Positions 1 through 7,116 of a stretch of 20,452 nt of DNA are shown here, in pieces; the stretch's first letter is position 1, and every line of letters starts with the position of its first letter. The position numbers and the translations under genes were made by a program. The notes below the pieces were generated by a model. It saw only the letters and a program-made list of their open reading frames with translations. It was not told the origin of the DNA and made no database searches. Origin of the DNA: Candidatus Schekmanbacteria bacterium RIFCSPLOWO2_02_FULL_38_14 (GTDB taxonomy: Bacteria > Schekmanbacteria > GWA2-38-11). The DNA lies in NCBI GenBank assembly GCA_001790855.1, contig MGDH01000041.1, positions 37,339 through 57,790 on the forward strand, given 5' to 3'.

Positions 1-22
1 CATATTTCTTCTCTCTTCTTGA

Positions 23-45
23 CGCAGACTAAAGTCTGCGGCTAC
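23..45 (+). repeat. REP-like hairpin followed by GCTAC (copy 1)
   Basis: A perfect 8-bp inverted repeat, CGCAGACT and AGTCTGCG around a 2-base loop, is followed directly by GCTAC. The same layout recurs near 7819, 12236, 16297 and 17642. This copy lies just downstream of the minus-strand flavoprotein gene, so it could also act on that transcript's 3' end. The rest of 1-114 shows no gene. Confidence 0.75.
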
Positions 46-114
46 ATCTGCTTCCTGACTCCTAACTTCTCCTCACGTATCCCGTATCATGTGTCACGAG
101 CAACGGTTCACGGC

Positions 115-1683
115 TCACTTCTCCGGTGGTGGTGCAAAAGGGTTTGTCTCAGGCAACGGATAACCGGGATTTGAAGTCATCCTCGGGTCAAGGAGTTTCT
201 TAAGCCCTAATACAAGTTCGTGATAGTTGCACATTGCAGGGCCTGTGATATAGTTCATTGCCCCAAGAGGCCATGAGGGATGCATTTTTTTGGCAAGCGC
301 ATCAGTGATTGTCTTTATATAACCAAGAAGAAATGCTTCACCGGCTTTAAGGTCATGTTCAAAATAAACTATTGGCTCAACCTCTGAAAAATGCCCCATC
401 TGATAGGAATTAATCCAGTCACTCTTTGTTGTGTCTTCTACAAAAAGCCCTCTCTTGTAAGCATCCTCGATAATAGGCCAGAAGATTTCACTTGATTTGA
501 TAGCGTGGTCAAGGGAATCAAAGCCAAAGCCGCCCATTACAAAGAAGTCTCCTGCAGGTCTGTAAAGCCTGTTTGAAAGCCCTGTCCTGAATGCTTCGCC
601 CATTGCATTGTAGCCTACCTTATATAGCTCTTCATCAACGAGTTTTCCACCGTGCTCCTTTATTATCTCCATCAGGACCTTTTCTTCGTACTCAACCTGT
701 CTTGCTGAGGAAAAGCCTGCAATGGTTACAGCAAGGATATTTTTCCACTTCTTCTGAAAATCAGGCCATCTCTTCCAGAACTCCTCAACTGAAGCGCAGT
801 CTGCCGCAAGTATCCAGTTTGCGCCTTCAGCGTGGACTGCCGCGCCTATCTCGCATTGGCCTATGTCATACATGGCATCGCCAACTTTTTTCTTTGATGG
901 GAAATCTATTAAAAATATCTTAAATCTGTCTTCAGGAAATTTTGCAACAAAGTTAGGATTTGCTCCTTCACAGGGAAAGACTCTCGGTCCCGGATATGAG
1001 AAAAGCTTTACAGCCATTGTTGTGACCATTCCAAGGCCTCCGCAGTGTCCGGTATCTGCCCTTACCAGTCCCTTTAAATTTAGCCCTGCGCAATCTCCCC
1101 AGAACCATCCGCCGTTTGGGACCCCTCTTGAACCGATTTTTAAAAGGTCGCCGTTCGGGAGCACCCAGTCAACGCCCAGTATTCCGCGGTTATAGCCAAA
1201 CTTGTGAGCCATTCCTCCCATTCCCTGAAACATATTGTTTGCCACAACTGAAACCTGCGAACCTGCCTCAGGTGTTGTGATTGTAAGGCCTACTTTGTGT
1301 GTTTCAGCCTGAAGCTGTGCATAGGAGACATAAGGCTCAACTACTGCATACATGTTCTTTTCATCAATATCCAGAATCCTGTTCATCCTTTTTGGGTCTA
1401 TGATTACTGTATCAGGGCGTACAGGAATTGTTGGTGGAAGAAGATTGCTTCCTACAGGAATGTAGTTGAATCCATATCTGTTGGCAATCCTGATTATTGC
1501 CTGAACTTCCTCTGTTGAAGAAGGAAGAACAACTGCTGCAGGCCTGTATTTCCCGCTCTGGGCATGGGTAATGTAGAGCAGCCACATGTAGCTGTAGGCT
1601 GTTGTTATGGCAGGATCATCGCTTATATTTTCTGGACCAAGCACATCTTCAAGTGCCTGATAAGCTCCCTTTGGTAAACTCAT
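115..1683 (-). CDS. FAD-binding oxidoreductase, VAO/GlcD-like (flavoprotein subunit 2)
   Basis: A 522-residue flavoprotein of the vanillyl-alcohol oxidase/GlcD superfamily, which oxidises alcohols, phenols or 2-hydroxyacids with FAD. An FAD-binding-4 (PCMH) domain covers roughly residues 48-215, with the usual opening (AVVLPSSTEEVQAIIRIAN) and the pyrophosphate-side region PVGSN (77-81). The C-terminal substrate/cap domain ends in LDPRMTSNPGYPLPE, close to the family's LDP..NPG ending. The ATG at 1683 has a GGAGG ribosome site at 1692-1696, 8 bases upstream. It is the last gene of a unit with the Fe-S protein and a second flavoprotein, like glcDEF. The closest-looking relatives are the PchF (4-cresol dehydrogenase flavoprotein) branch, but the substrate cannot be read from sequence. 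I see no signal peptide, so it is probably cytoplasmic and docked to the Fe-S subunit. Confidence 0.85.
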   Translation of the reverse strand: MSLPKGAYQALEDVLGPENISDDPAITTAYSYMWLLYITHAQSGKYRPAAVVLPSSTEEVQAIIRIANRYGFNYIPVGSNLLPPTIPVRPDTVIIDPKRMNRILDIDEKNMYAVVEPYVSYAQLQAETHKVGLTITTPEAGSQVSVVANNMFQGMGGMAHKFGYNRGILGVDWVLPNGDLLKIGSRGVPNGGWFWGDCAGLNLKGLVRADTGHCGGLGMVTTMAVKLFSYPGPRVFPCEGANPNFVAKFPEDRFKIFLIDFPSKKKVGDAMYDIGQCEIGAAVHAEGANWILAADCASVEEFWKRWPDFQKKWKNILAVTIAGFSSARQVEYEEKVLMEIIKEHGGKLVDEELYKVGYNAMGEAFRTGLSNRLYRPAGDFFVMGGFGFDSLDHAIKSSEIFWPIIEDAYKRGLFVEDTTKSDWINSYQMGHFSEVEPIVYFEHDLKAGEAFLLGYIKTITDALAKKMHPSWPLGAMNYITGPAMCNYHELVLGLKKLLDPRMTSNPGYPLPETNPFAPPPEK

Positions 1684-1730
1684 ATTTTTTTCCTCCCCTT
1701 ATTTTCTTATTTCTGAGTAATCACTTTAGC

Positions 1731-3008
1731 TTATTCACCTAAAGCTTCAGTTACTATGTTAATAAGGCTGATCATTTTGATTTTGTTTCCATCAGCCTTA
1801 ATCCCTTCATCAAAATTCAGCTCACACCAGGGACATGCAGTTACAAGCGCATCAGCCCCTGTTGATTTTGCCTCTTCAACTCTTTCCCTTGATGACCAGA
1901 GAGCAAACTCAGGAAAAGCAGATTTCACGCCTCCACCTGCGCCGCAGCACCACGAATATTCTCTTATCCTTTCCATCTCAACAAACTTGAGTCCCGGAAT
2001 CGCCTTTAAAATATTTCTCGGAGGGTCATAGACCCCTTTGTTTCCGAAGTTTCTTGTCCTCGGAGGGTCTGACAGACCCCATTTAGTCCTTGTCCCGTCC
2101 CATATATTCTGCGGTTCTCCACCTCTTCCCATATGGCATGGGTCGTGCCATGTTACAGTCAGCGGAACCTTTTTCTTAAAATCAAGCTTCCCTTCAATAA
2201 GCATCTTTTCTATAAGCTGTACACCCTGAACCACCTCAAAATTCATCTTCCCGATTTCAGGATAGTGGTTTGTAAAAATTCCAAAGCATCCCGCGCAGGA
2301 GGTTATTACTTTTTCAACCCCGAGTGAATTAAAGGTTTCTATATTCTTCTTAGCAAAGTCGTGGTAAACATCTTCTGCTCCAACCTTAAGCGCAGGGCTC
2401 GCGCAGCATATTTCCTTGTTACCAAGAATTCCTATGTCAAGTCCTGCTTTCAAGAGGAGTGAGAGTGTATTCTGTGCTACTATCTGTACATCAGGATTAT
2501 AGGAATAAGTACAGCCTGCATAGTAAAGGATTTTTGCTTTTTCTTTTGTAATATCCTTAACCTTAACTTTTCTTGCCCAGTTGGAGCGTCTTGTTCTTGG
2601 CTGTTGCCAGGGGTTGTCATAGTTTTTAATGCTCTCAAGCCCTGCCTTGTGTGCAGGAAGAGGTCCTTTGCCCGCCTTTACAAGTTCAATCCTTATCTGG
2701 TGCAGGATTTCAAGCGGCTCCATATCCCTTGAGAACTTGCAGGTCACATCACATCCGCCGCAAAGGGTGCAGGCATAAAGTACTTCTAACACCTTGTCTG
2801 TAACCTCGATTTCTCCCTCAAGGAGTCCTCTTATGACATCAAATCTTCCCTGCGCAGAATAAGCGTCAAACAAATACTTTGAAACCGATGGACATACCTT
2901 TGCAAACCTGTGACTCTGGGTTCTCCATGGATGAACCCATTTGCACATAGAGCATCGTTCACAGTTCACCAGATCCCATTTGTATTTTTCAAGGCTTTTC
3001 ATTATCAT
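1731..3008 (-). CDS. (Fe-S)-binding protein, GlcF/HdrD-like, two CCG domains
   Basis: An electron-transfer subunit of about 425 residues, expected to pass electrons from the flanking flavoproteins to quinone or another carrier. The N-terminus holds two ferredoxin-like motifs. The second is normal (CxxCxxCxxxC in TLCGGCDVTCK, about residues 80-90). The first is stretched: three cysteines spaced CxxCxxC (CERCSMC) and a fourth only in KVCPS about 17 residues later. Two CCG (cysteine-rich) domains follow, with YYAGCTYSYN, EICCASP, TSCAGCFG, HDPCHMGRGG and SWCCGAGGGV. I chose the ATG at 3008: GGAGG (3015-3019) lies six bases upstream of it but touches the ATG at 3014. It sits 92 bp after the first flavoprotein gene and 47 bp before the second, so it is probably one operon. 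Role inferred from GlcF, HdrD and LutA relatives. Confidence 0.87.
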   Translation of the reverse strand: MIMKSLEKYKWDLVNCERCSMCKWVHPWRTQSHRFAKVCPSVSKYLFDAYSAQGRFDVIRGLLEGEIEVTDKVLEVLYACTLCGGCDVTCKFSRDMEPLEILHQIRIELVKAGKGPLPAHKAGLESIKNYDNPWQQPRTRRSNWARKVKVKDITKEKAKILYYAGCTYSYNPDVQIVAQNTLSLLLKAGLDIGILGNKEICCASPALKVGAEDVYHDFAKKNIETFNSLGVEKVITSCAGCFGIFTNHYPEIGKMNFEVVQGVQLIEKMLIEGKLDFKKKVPLTVTWHDPCHMGRGGEPQNIWDGTRTKWGLSDPPRTRNFGNKGVYDPPRNILKAIPGLKFVEMERIREYSWCCGAGGGVKSAFPEFALWSSRERVEEAKSTGADALVTACPWCELNFDEGIKADGNKIKMISLINIVTEALGE

Positions 3009-3053
3009 CACCATCCTCCAATTTTATATATTTTATTTCAGATTTTTGTTTTC

Positions 3054-3087
3054 AGATTGCAGATTGAAAATCTTAAATCTACAATCT
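3054..3087. repeat. Nested AT-rich inverted repeat in an operon gap
   Basis: AGATTG at 3054-3059 pairs with CAATCT at 3082-3087, and inside it AGATT (3061-3065) pairs with AATCT (3069-3073). The sequence resembles the low-complexity TTTCAGATTGCAGA tract that appears again near 14823-14837. It lies between the first flavoprotein gene and the Fe-S gene. There is no T-tract, so it is not an obvious terminator; it may be a decayed repeat or a processing hairpin. Confidence 0.5.
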
Positions 3088-3106
3088 CAAATCAGCAATA
3101 TGTTCT

Positions 3107-4648
3107 TTAAAACCCAAGCTTTCCGGGATTCATTATATTATTCGGGTCTAAAAAGTCCTTCACTGTTTTTGCTGTTTTGCTGGAAATCGCATTCCTGTTA
3201 TTGACCATATAAGCCCATCTTCCATAAGCCCTTGTGAAAACACCGCCAAGGTCAATAAGCCTTTCGCTTGCAGCAAGGTGGAGTTTATTTACCATCTCTT
3301 TTTCTGCACTGTTGTTCGGGTCGTAGGGAAGATTGAACTCAAGATGTGTTGCTCTTCCGTTTTCAATGGGCTGGATGTAAACTCCTATGTCAGATACAGG
3401 GTATTCAAAACATTCAGCAGCTTCATTCATTGCTTTTATAAATTCAGGAACCCTGTTCAGCGTTGTCAGGAAAAAGATATCTGCGCTTGCCCCTCTTGGA
3501 ACATCCTTCCAGTAAAGCTCTTTTTGCCAGGGCTTTCTCATATTCTCATCAAAAAACTTTCTGGAGTGCGGCACTTCAGGAATTGTTGCCTGAGGATAAA
3601 CCCCCTGAGCCTGTGCCTCTTCAAACATATCCTGTTCCTGCCATGCAACTTTTTCCTCAGGAAGCCTTTTTGTTCCTGCAATGCAGTGGATTAATGTGAA
3701 TGATGGAAGCTTCTTTTTAAGCTCTGCATAGCCCGCAGCGCCATCTTCAGCAAGAATGGCTGCCAGATTGGCTTTGTTCAGAATAAAGCATTCATATCCA
3801 AGCCACCTGCGCTGTATCCCATATGTAAAGTTTATAAGAGTATTTAAGTCTCTTGAGGGTGTAAAGAATATCTTCTGGACTGTTGGCAATGGTTCTGCCA
3901 TCAGATTTGCCCATGTAATTATTCCAAGAGTCCCCTGAGACCGTGTGTAAAGGCGGTTCCAGTCAAAACCCGGTCCCCATGGCCCAACAAGGTCTGAGAG
4001 GGAAACTTCAGGTGGCGCAGACGCAGCAGAGCCTGTCCTGAAAATATCTCCCCTTGGAAGAACTATTTCACATGTGTAAAGCGGTTCGCTGTAGTTGAAT
4101 TCTGTAACCATCATCGGCTCACCCTCAAGATGAGCAGAAACTACTGATTTTTCCCTGTGCGGAAGAAGCGGCATTAAAGCCCTTAACCCGTTTTTCTCAA
4201 GCTCAGGCTGAAGCTCGCCGTAGGTAACACCCGGCTGGATTCTTACAGCCCTGTTCCTGCTATCAATCTTAAATATCTTCTTCCACCTGCTCAAATCTAT
4301 GACAATTCCGCTCTCAAGCGGGATTGTTGCACCGTAGAAGTGAACGCCTGAACTTGCAGGAATTAACGGAACCCTTTCTTCATTGGCAAGTTTTACTATT
4401 TTCTGAATCTCTTCTGTATTGTTTGGAAAGACTACAAAGGTAGGTTTTCTTGGGGCTTCAAGGCTTTTGTCCTTTGAATACTTTGCTAATGTTTCAGCAT
4501 CATCAATAACATTGCCTGCTCCGGCAATATCTGATAATTTTTTCCTGAGCCTTTCCTTGTATTCTTTCTTTTCTTTTAACACCTGGGAATAAGGCTTATC
4601 CTCAAGGGGTTTAATGTAATCAATCTTGGCAGGAATTTTCTCTGGCAT
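3107..4648 (-). CDS. FAD-binding oxidoreductase, VAO/4-cresol dehydrogenase-like (flavoprotein subunit 1)
   Basis: A 513-residue FAD enzyme, the promoter-proximal gene of the flavoprotein/Fe-S unit. The FAD-binding-4 domain begins near residue 70 (FVVFPNNTEEIQKIVKLAN) with the FAD-contact segment IPASSGVHFYGA (96-107) and the RIQPGVTYGEL strand. The FAD-oxidase C domain follows, and the protein ends in the family hallmark LDPNNIMNPGKLGF. The length agrees with VAO/PchF enzymes (about 520-560). The ATG at 4648 has GAGGAG at 4655-4660, six bases upstream. It is divergent enough from the other flavoprotein of the unit that the two look like distinct subunits (as GlcD and GlcE are) rather than a recent duplication. 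Candidate substrates, by family only, are 2-hydroxyacids, p-alkylphenols or aryl alcohols. No export signal is visible. Confidence 0.86.
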   Translation of the reverse strand: MPEKIPAKIDYIKPLEDKPYSQVLKEKKEYKERLRKKLSDIAGAGNVIDDAETLAKYSKDKSLEAPRKPTFVVFPNNTEEIQKIVKLANEERVPLIPASSGVHFYGATIPLESGIVIDLSRWKKIFKIDSRNRAVRIQPGVTYGELQPELEKNGLRALMPLLPHREKSVVSAHLEGEPMMVTEFNYSEPLYTCEIVLPRGDIFRTGSAASAPPEVSLSDLVGPWGPGFDWNRLYTRSQGTLGIITWANLMAEPLPTVQKIFFTPSRDLNTLINFTYGIQRRWLGYECFILNKANLAAILAEDGAAGYAELKKKLPSFTLIHCIAGTKRLPEEKVAWQEQDMFEEAQAQGVYPQATIPEVPHSRKFFDENMRKPWQKELYWKDVPRGASADIFFLTTLNRVPEFIKAMNEAAECFEYPVSDIGVYIQPIENGRATHLEFNLPYDPNNSAEKEMVNKLHLAASERLIDLGGVFTRAYGRWAYMVNNRNAISSKTAKTVKDFLDPNNIMNPGKLGF

Positions 4649-4779
4649 AAAATTCTCCTCTGCTAATTCTTATTTATAAAGTCAAGTTTCAGCAGGTCTT
4701 AAAACCAAGAAACCCCTGTTTAAGAGACTTCTTTACCTGACCATTTAAATAATGTTTAAAAACCCAAATGTTTTTCTCA

Positions 4780-4806
4780 TTTCTAATAAAAAAAAAGAAT
4801 TGTCAA
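4780..4806 (-). promoter_or_regulatory. Candidate promoter for the flavoprotein/Fe-S unit
   Basis: On the minus strand a perfect TTGACA lies at 4806-4801. A weak TAGAAA follows after 15 bases (4785-4780). The same box context, CTTGACAAT, occurs upstream of the CbiX-like gene and of mtnP. The -10 half is poor, so this is a -35 candidate more than a proven promoter. Confidence 0.3.
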
Positions 4807-4820
4807 GGCAATTTTTAGGC

Positions 4821-4843
4821 CTGTGAAAAATTCTTTTTCACAG
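4821..4843. promoter_or_regulatory. Perfect 10-bp palindrome between divergent promoters
   Basis: CTGTGAAAAA and TTTTTCACAG form a perfect inverted repeat around the 3-base loop TTC. It lies in the 332-bp gap between the flavoprotein/Fe-S unit and the bilin-reductase-like gene, 14 bases upstream of the minus-strand TTGACA and about 78 bases upstream of the plus-strand TTGACC. It could be a regulator site for both divergent units or an RNA hairpin. The half-site spacing does not match a standard CRP/FNR site. The rest of 4649-4980 has no gene. Confidence 0.45.
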
Positions 4844-4920
4844 CCACTTATAGCTGATGGTTAAAAGCTAATTTCTGATTGCTTTGAAATAACCTTTACA
4901 AATATTTTACTTTTTTTCTG

Positions 4921-4948
4921 TTGACCCGATATTATATTTTCTTATATT
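4921..4948 (+). promoter_or_regulatory. Sigma-70-type promoter of the bilin-reductase-like gene
   Basis: TTGACC at 4921-4926, a 16-base spacer, then TATATT at 4943-4948. Transcription would start near 4955, giving a short leader that contains the AAGGAGG ribosome site at 4968-4974. Confidence 0.65.
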
Positions 4949-4980
4949 CTAACTATAAATCAAAGTTAAGGAGGTAGCTT

Positions 4981-5691
4981 ATGGCAGCGTTAAGAATCTA
5001 TGATTATTTTGAGAGAATGGATGAAATGATGAAAAAATCCTTCAACCCGGTTCCTAATTCTCTTAAAGATGAGTTCCTGCACAAGGAAGTTGAATTTGAA
5101 GGAAGGCTGGTTGAAAACACTGCAAGAACCTACCATGCAGAAAAGTTAAAGCATATTTCAGTATCAAAGTTTGTTTCCCATGGAGTCCTGCAGTCACACA
5201 ATATGACTATTTTTCCTGATGGAAACTATGATGTCCCTCTTTTTGGAACAGATATAGTCATATTTGAAAAGATGCTGGTTGTATACTGTGATCTGACACC
5301 CTATGTAAAAAATGAGGAAATTGTAAAAAAGTATTTGGATTCAATGAAACCACTGCACGAAAAATATAAAAACCTTCCTGACGAGATGCCGAGGGGAAGG
5401 GAGTGGCTTGAAAAAATATCTTCAGGGTTAGGCATTACAGTTACCGGCACAAATGTGGACTGTGTTGAGGATGCTTTTAAAGGGGTTACGGAGTATTTTA
5501 ATCTTTTTGCTTCCTATATCAATAAGGCAACTCCGGTAAATGAAAAGAGAAAAGCAGAAATAGCAGAGGGAAGAAAAAAAGTTATTGCGCTCTTTACTGA
5601 ATATGACCCCGGCTATGGTCCGATGAAAAAATATTTTGGCAAGGAATGGACTGACTACTACTTCCACAATGTGCTCTTTGCGGGAAATTAG
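4981..5691 (+). CDS. Ferredoxin-dependent bilin reductase homologue (PcyA/PebA/HY2 family)
   Basis: A 236-residue protein that I recognise as a ferredoxin-dependent bilin reductase. This family reduces biliverdin IX-alpha to phytobilins using electrons from ferredoxin, without a flavin or metal cofactor. Evidence: FPDGNYDVPLFGTDIV (78-93) matches FPEPLYGLPLFGCDIV of cyanobacterial PcyA, including the catalytic Asp (PcyA D105, here D91). The C-terminus FGKEWTDYYFHNVLF (219-233) reproduces the PcyA ending FG..W...Y...VLF with identical spacing. The middle (GREWLEKISSG, then EYFNLFASYINKATPV) follows the family order, and length is normal (PcyA about 245). By eye, the PcyA Glu76 position is Ser60 and PcyA His88 falls at His73/Asn74, so the product is probably not simply phycocyanobilin. 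AAGGAGG lies six bases before the ATG. No heme oxygenase, phytochrome or phycobiliprotein gene is in the window. The family call is strong; substrate and product are unknown. Confidence 0.88.
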   Translation: MAALRIYDYFERMDEMMKKSFNPVPNSLKDEFLHKEVEFEGRLVENTARTYHAEKLKHISVSKFVSHGVLQSHNMTIFPDGNYDVPLFGTDIVIFEKMLVVYCDLTPYVKNEEIVKKYLDSMKPLHEKYKNLPDEMPRGREWLEKISSGLGITVTGTNVDCVEDAFKGVTEYFNLFASYINKATPVNEKRKAEIAEGRKKVIALFTEYDPGYGPMKKYFGKEWTDYYFHNVLFAGN

Positions 5692-6018
5692 GGACAAAGC
5701 ATACCCTGCCCAATTCGGTATCCGGCGTTCGGCAAGATATACGAAACCGGTTTCCTTACCCTTACCAAATAATCTTACCTTTCAAATTTTAATCTTTCTA
5801 TTACTCTTCCAACCTCCTCTTTCCGGTCAAGATGTAGAAACACACCTTTTAGTGGCAATCTCTAAGCAATTGATTTACATAAAACTGAGATTGCGGAGTT
5901 TATCCTGAGCGAGATTGCTTCAGGGCTAAAGCCCTTCGCAATGACAGACACGGAATTCTCGGTCAGCCTCTTCAGGTCTGTTGGTTTTTATATGGTCAAC
6001 ATATCTAAAAACCTGTTT
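5692..6018. other. Intergenic stretch between convergent genes
   Basis: This 327-bp gap between the bilin-reductase-like gene and the convergent CbiX-like gene shows no convincing gene. It holds a strong hairpin (5914-5942) and a short sequence also found near 17620 (5955-5969). No classic terminator with a T-tract is obvious after the bilin-reductase-like stop codon. Confidence 0.6.
5914..5942. repeat. REP-like hairpin (ATTGC...GCAAT type)
   Basis: ATTGC (5914-5918) pairs with GCAAT (5938-5942), and AGGGCT (5922-5927) pairs with AGCCCT (5930-5935) around a 2-base loop; small TTC/TC internal bulges separate the two helices. This is a typical intergenic REP-like element and may serve as the 3' end signal for the two convergent genes. 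Confidence 0.65.
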
Positions 6019-7014
6019 TTACATTATTGAACCGTGGCTATGCCCTGAGCCTTCCTCTGCAGGTGCCTCTTCTTTCTTATCTTTTTCAGCATATCTTGTT
6101 GGGTCAGATTTTACAAACTGCTCTGACGCAACTCCCTTTTCAAAAGCTTCCTTTATCCATTTTACCATGTTGGGATGTTCAACCATTCCCTTGCTTGTAT
6201 AGACAAAATCATAGTCCTCTAAAAGTTTAACCCATTTGCCACCGGGCTGGATACTTCTTATATCCTGCACCATGGGCCATACTATCAGCACCTTGCTGTC
6301 TTTTGATGCTTCTGCAAGCTGAGCCTTTATTTCATTTAATTGTTTTTCCTTGATGTCTTTTGCAGCATCATCTCTGAAGTAATTCATTATGACTCTTTTG
6401 TATGGCGATTTTTTCTTTACCTGCTCAACAAGGGCTTTTATTGCCTTGTCATAGTATGGCATTTCCCATTCATAGGTTGCGCCGTGGTCTATGATAAAGA
6501 GGGTTTCCTCTTTTGGGTTTTTTGAGAGCTCTTTTGCTCTGCCAAGAAGGATGTCTGCGATTAATGGGCTGTCAAGCCATCCATCTGAAAAATAGAATGA
6601 TGCATTTGCCTTTGCAAAGACAATTGGCTCACCCATCATTTCCCTGTCAGCAGGTTTCTGAGGTTTTGGTCCCAAGCCAAGGACGTATGCTGCCCTTGAA
6701 AGAAGCGCAGCATTCTCTTTGTTGTTAAAACAGGGAATGGCCACTATCTTGTTTACTCCCTGTGCTTCAAGTTTATTAACTGCATACTGCATTGACCCTG
6801 AAACTCCCCACGTAACACAGCAGACATAGCCAAGTTCTACAGGAACTCCTGTTGACGCCCTCACAGCATCGCGGAGTTTCTCAGCACCCTCGTTGTACGC
6901 CTGATTCCCTCCGTGCTCAAGGAGCAGAATTCCGGTCTTCTCAGCACAAAATCCTTTTGGGATAAAAGCAACAACAAAGGCAAGGCTTAAAAACAGAATC
7001 AAAAATTTTTTCAT
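6019..7014 (-). CDS. Exported two-lobed CbiX-like (sirohydrochlorin chelatase-fold) protein
   Basis: A 331-residue protein with a Sec signal peptide (MKKFLILFLSLAFVVAFIP, probable cleavage after GFCA near residue 24), so it acts in the periplasm or at the surface. The mature part has two CbiX-like halves. The first begins GILLLEHGGNQAYNEGAEKL, with His34 where CbiX has its metal/tetrapyrrole-site His in a GHGS-type motif. The second begins TLFIIDHGATYEWEMPYYDKA, with His177. Class II chelatases (CbiX, CbiK, SirB, HemH) insert Co, Ni or Fe into tetrapyrroles or are degenerate copies. The tail is charged and ends in GHSHG, a small possible metal site, as in some CbiX proteins. GGAGG at 7023-7027 lies eight bases upstream of the ATG. 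It converges on the bilin-reductase-like gene. Exported CbiK types are known in Desulfovibrio; whether this one is a chelatase or a tetrapyrrole-binding scaffold is open. Confidence 0.75.
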   Translation of the reverse strand: MKKFLILFLSLAFVVAFIPKGFCAEKTGILLLEHGGNQAYNEGAEKLRDAVRASTGVPVELGYVCCVTWGVSGSMQYAVNKLEAQGVNKIVAIPCFNNKENAALLSRAAYVLGLGPKPQKPADREMMGEPIVFAKANASFYFSDGWLDSPLIADILLGRAKELSKNPKEETLFIIDHGATYEWEMPYYDKAIKALVEQVKKKSPYKRVIMNYFRDDAAKDIKEKQLNEIKAQLAEASKDSKVLIVWPMVQDIRSIQPGGKWVKLLEDYDFVYTSKGMVEHPNMVKWIKEAFEKGVASEQFVKSDPTRYAEKDKKEEAPAEEGSGHSHGSIM

Positions 7015-7044
7015 AAAAAGATCCTCCTTTTTTTGATTTATTTG

Positions 7045-7071
7045 AAATTAGATAAAAAAAATTATTGTCAA
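7045..7071 (-). promoter_or_regulatory. Candidate promoter of the CbiX-like gene
   Basis: Minus-strand TTGACA at 7071-7066, then TAATTT 15 bases later (7050-7045). The -35 is perfect and its context CTTGACAATAA also precedes mtnP, but the -10 is weak. Confidence 0.3.
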
Positions 7072-7087
7072 GGAATTTAAATTTTAT

Positions 7088-7116
7088 ATGACATATACAT
7101 AATTTATATATATTAT
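7088..7116 (+). promoter_or_regulatory. vapBC promoter
   Basis: ATGACA at 7088-7093, a 17-base spacer and TATTAT at 7111-7116 form a good sigma-70-type promoter upstream of vapB. It is overlapped by an inverted repeat that fits autorepression. Confidence 0.55.

Noticed and set aside
3278-3694. 138-residue plus-strand reading frame inside the first flavoprotein gene
   Set aside because: Antisense shadow of a gene with clear family motifs; the cysteine-rich sequence comes from reversed codons.
4821-4843. CRP/FNR operator
   Set aside because: The TGTGA and TCACA half-sites are too far apart for the standard spacing; kept only as an unassigned palindrome.
4981-5691. Photosynthetic origin (cyanobacterial contig)
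   Set aside because: Neighbouring genes (anaerobic Fe-S enzymes, vapBC, AKR-4Fe4S) and the absence of phycobilisome or chlorophyll genes argue against it.
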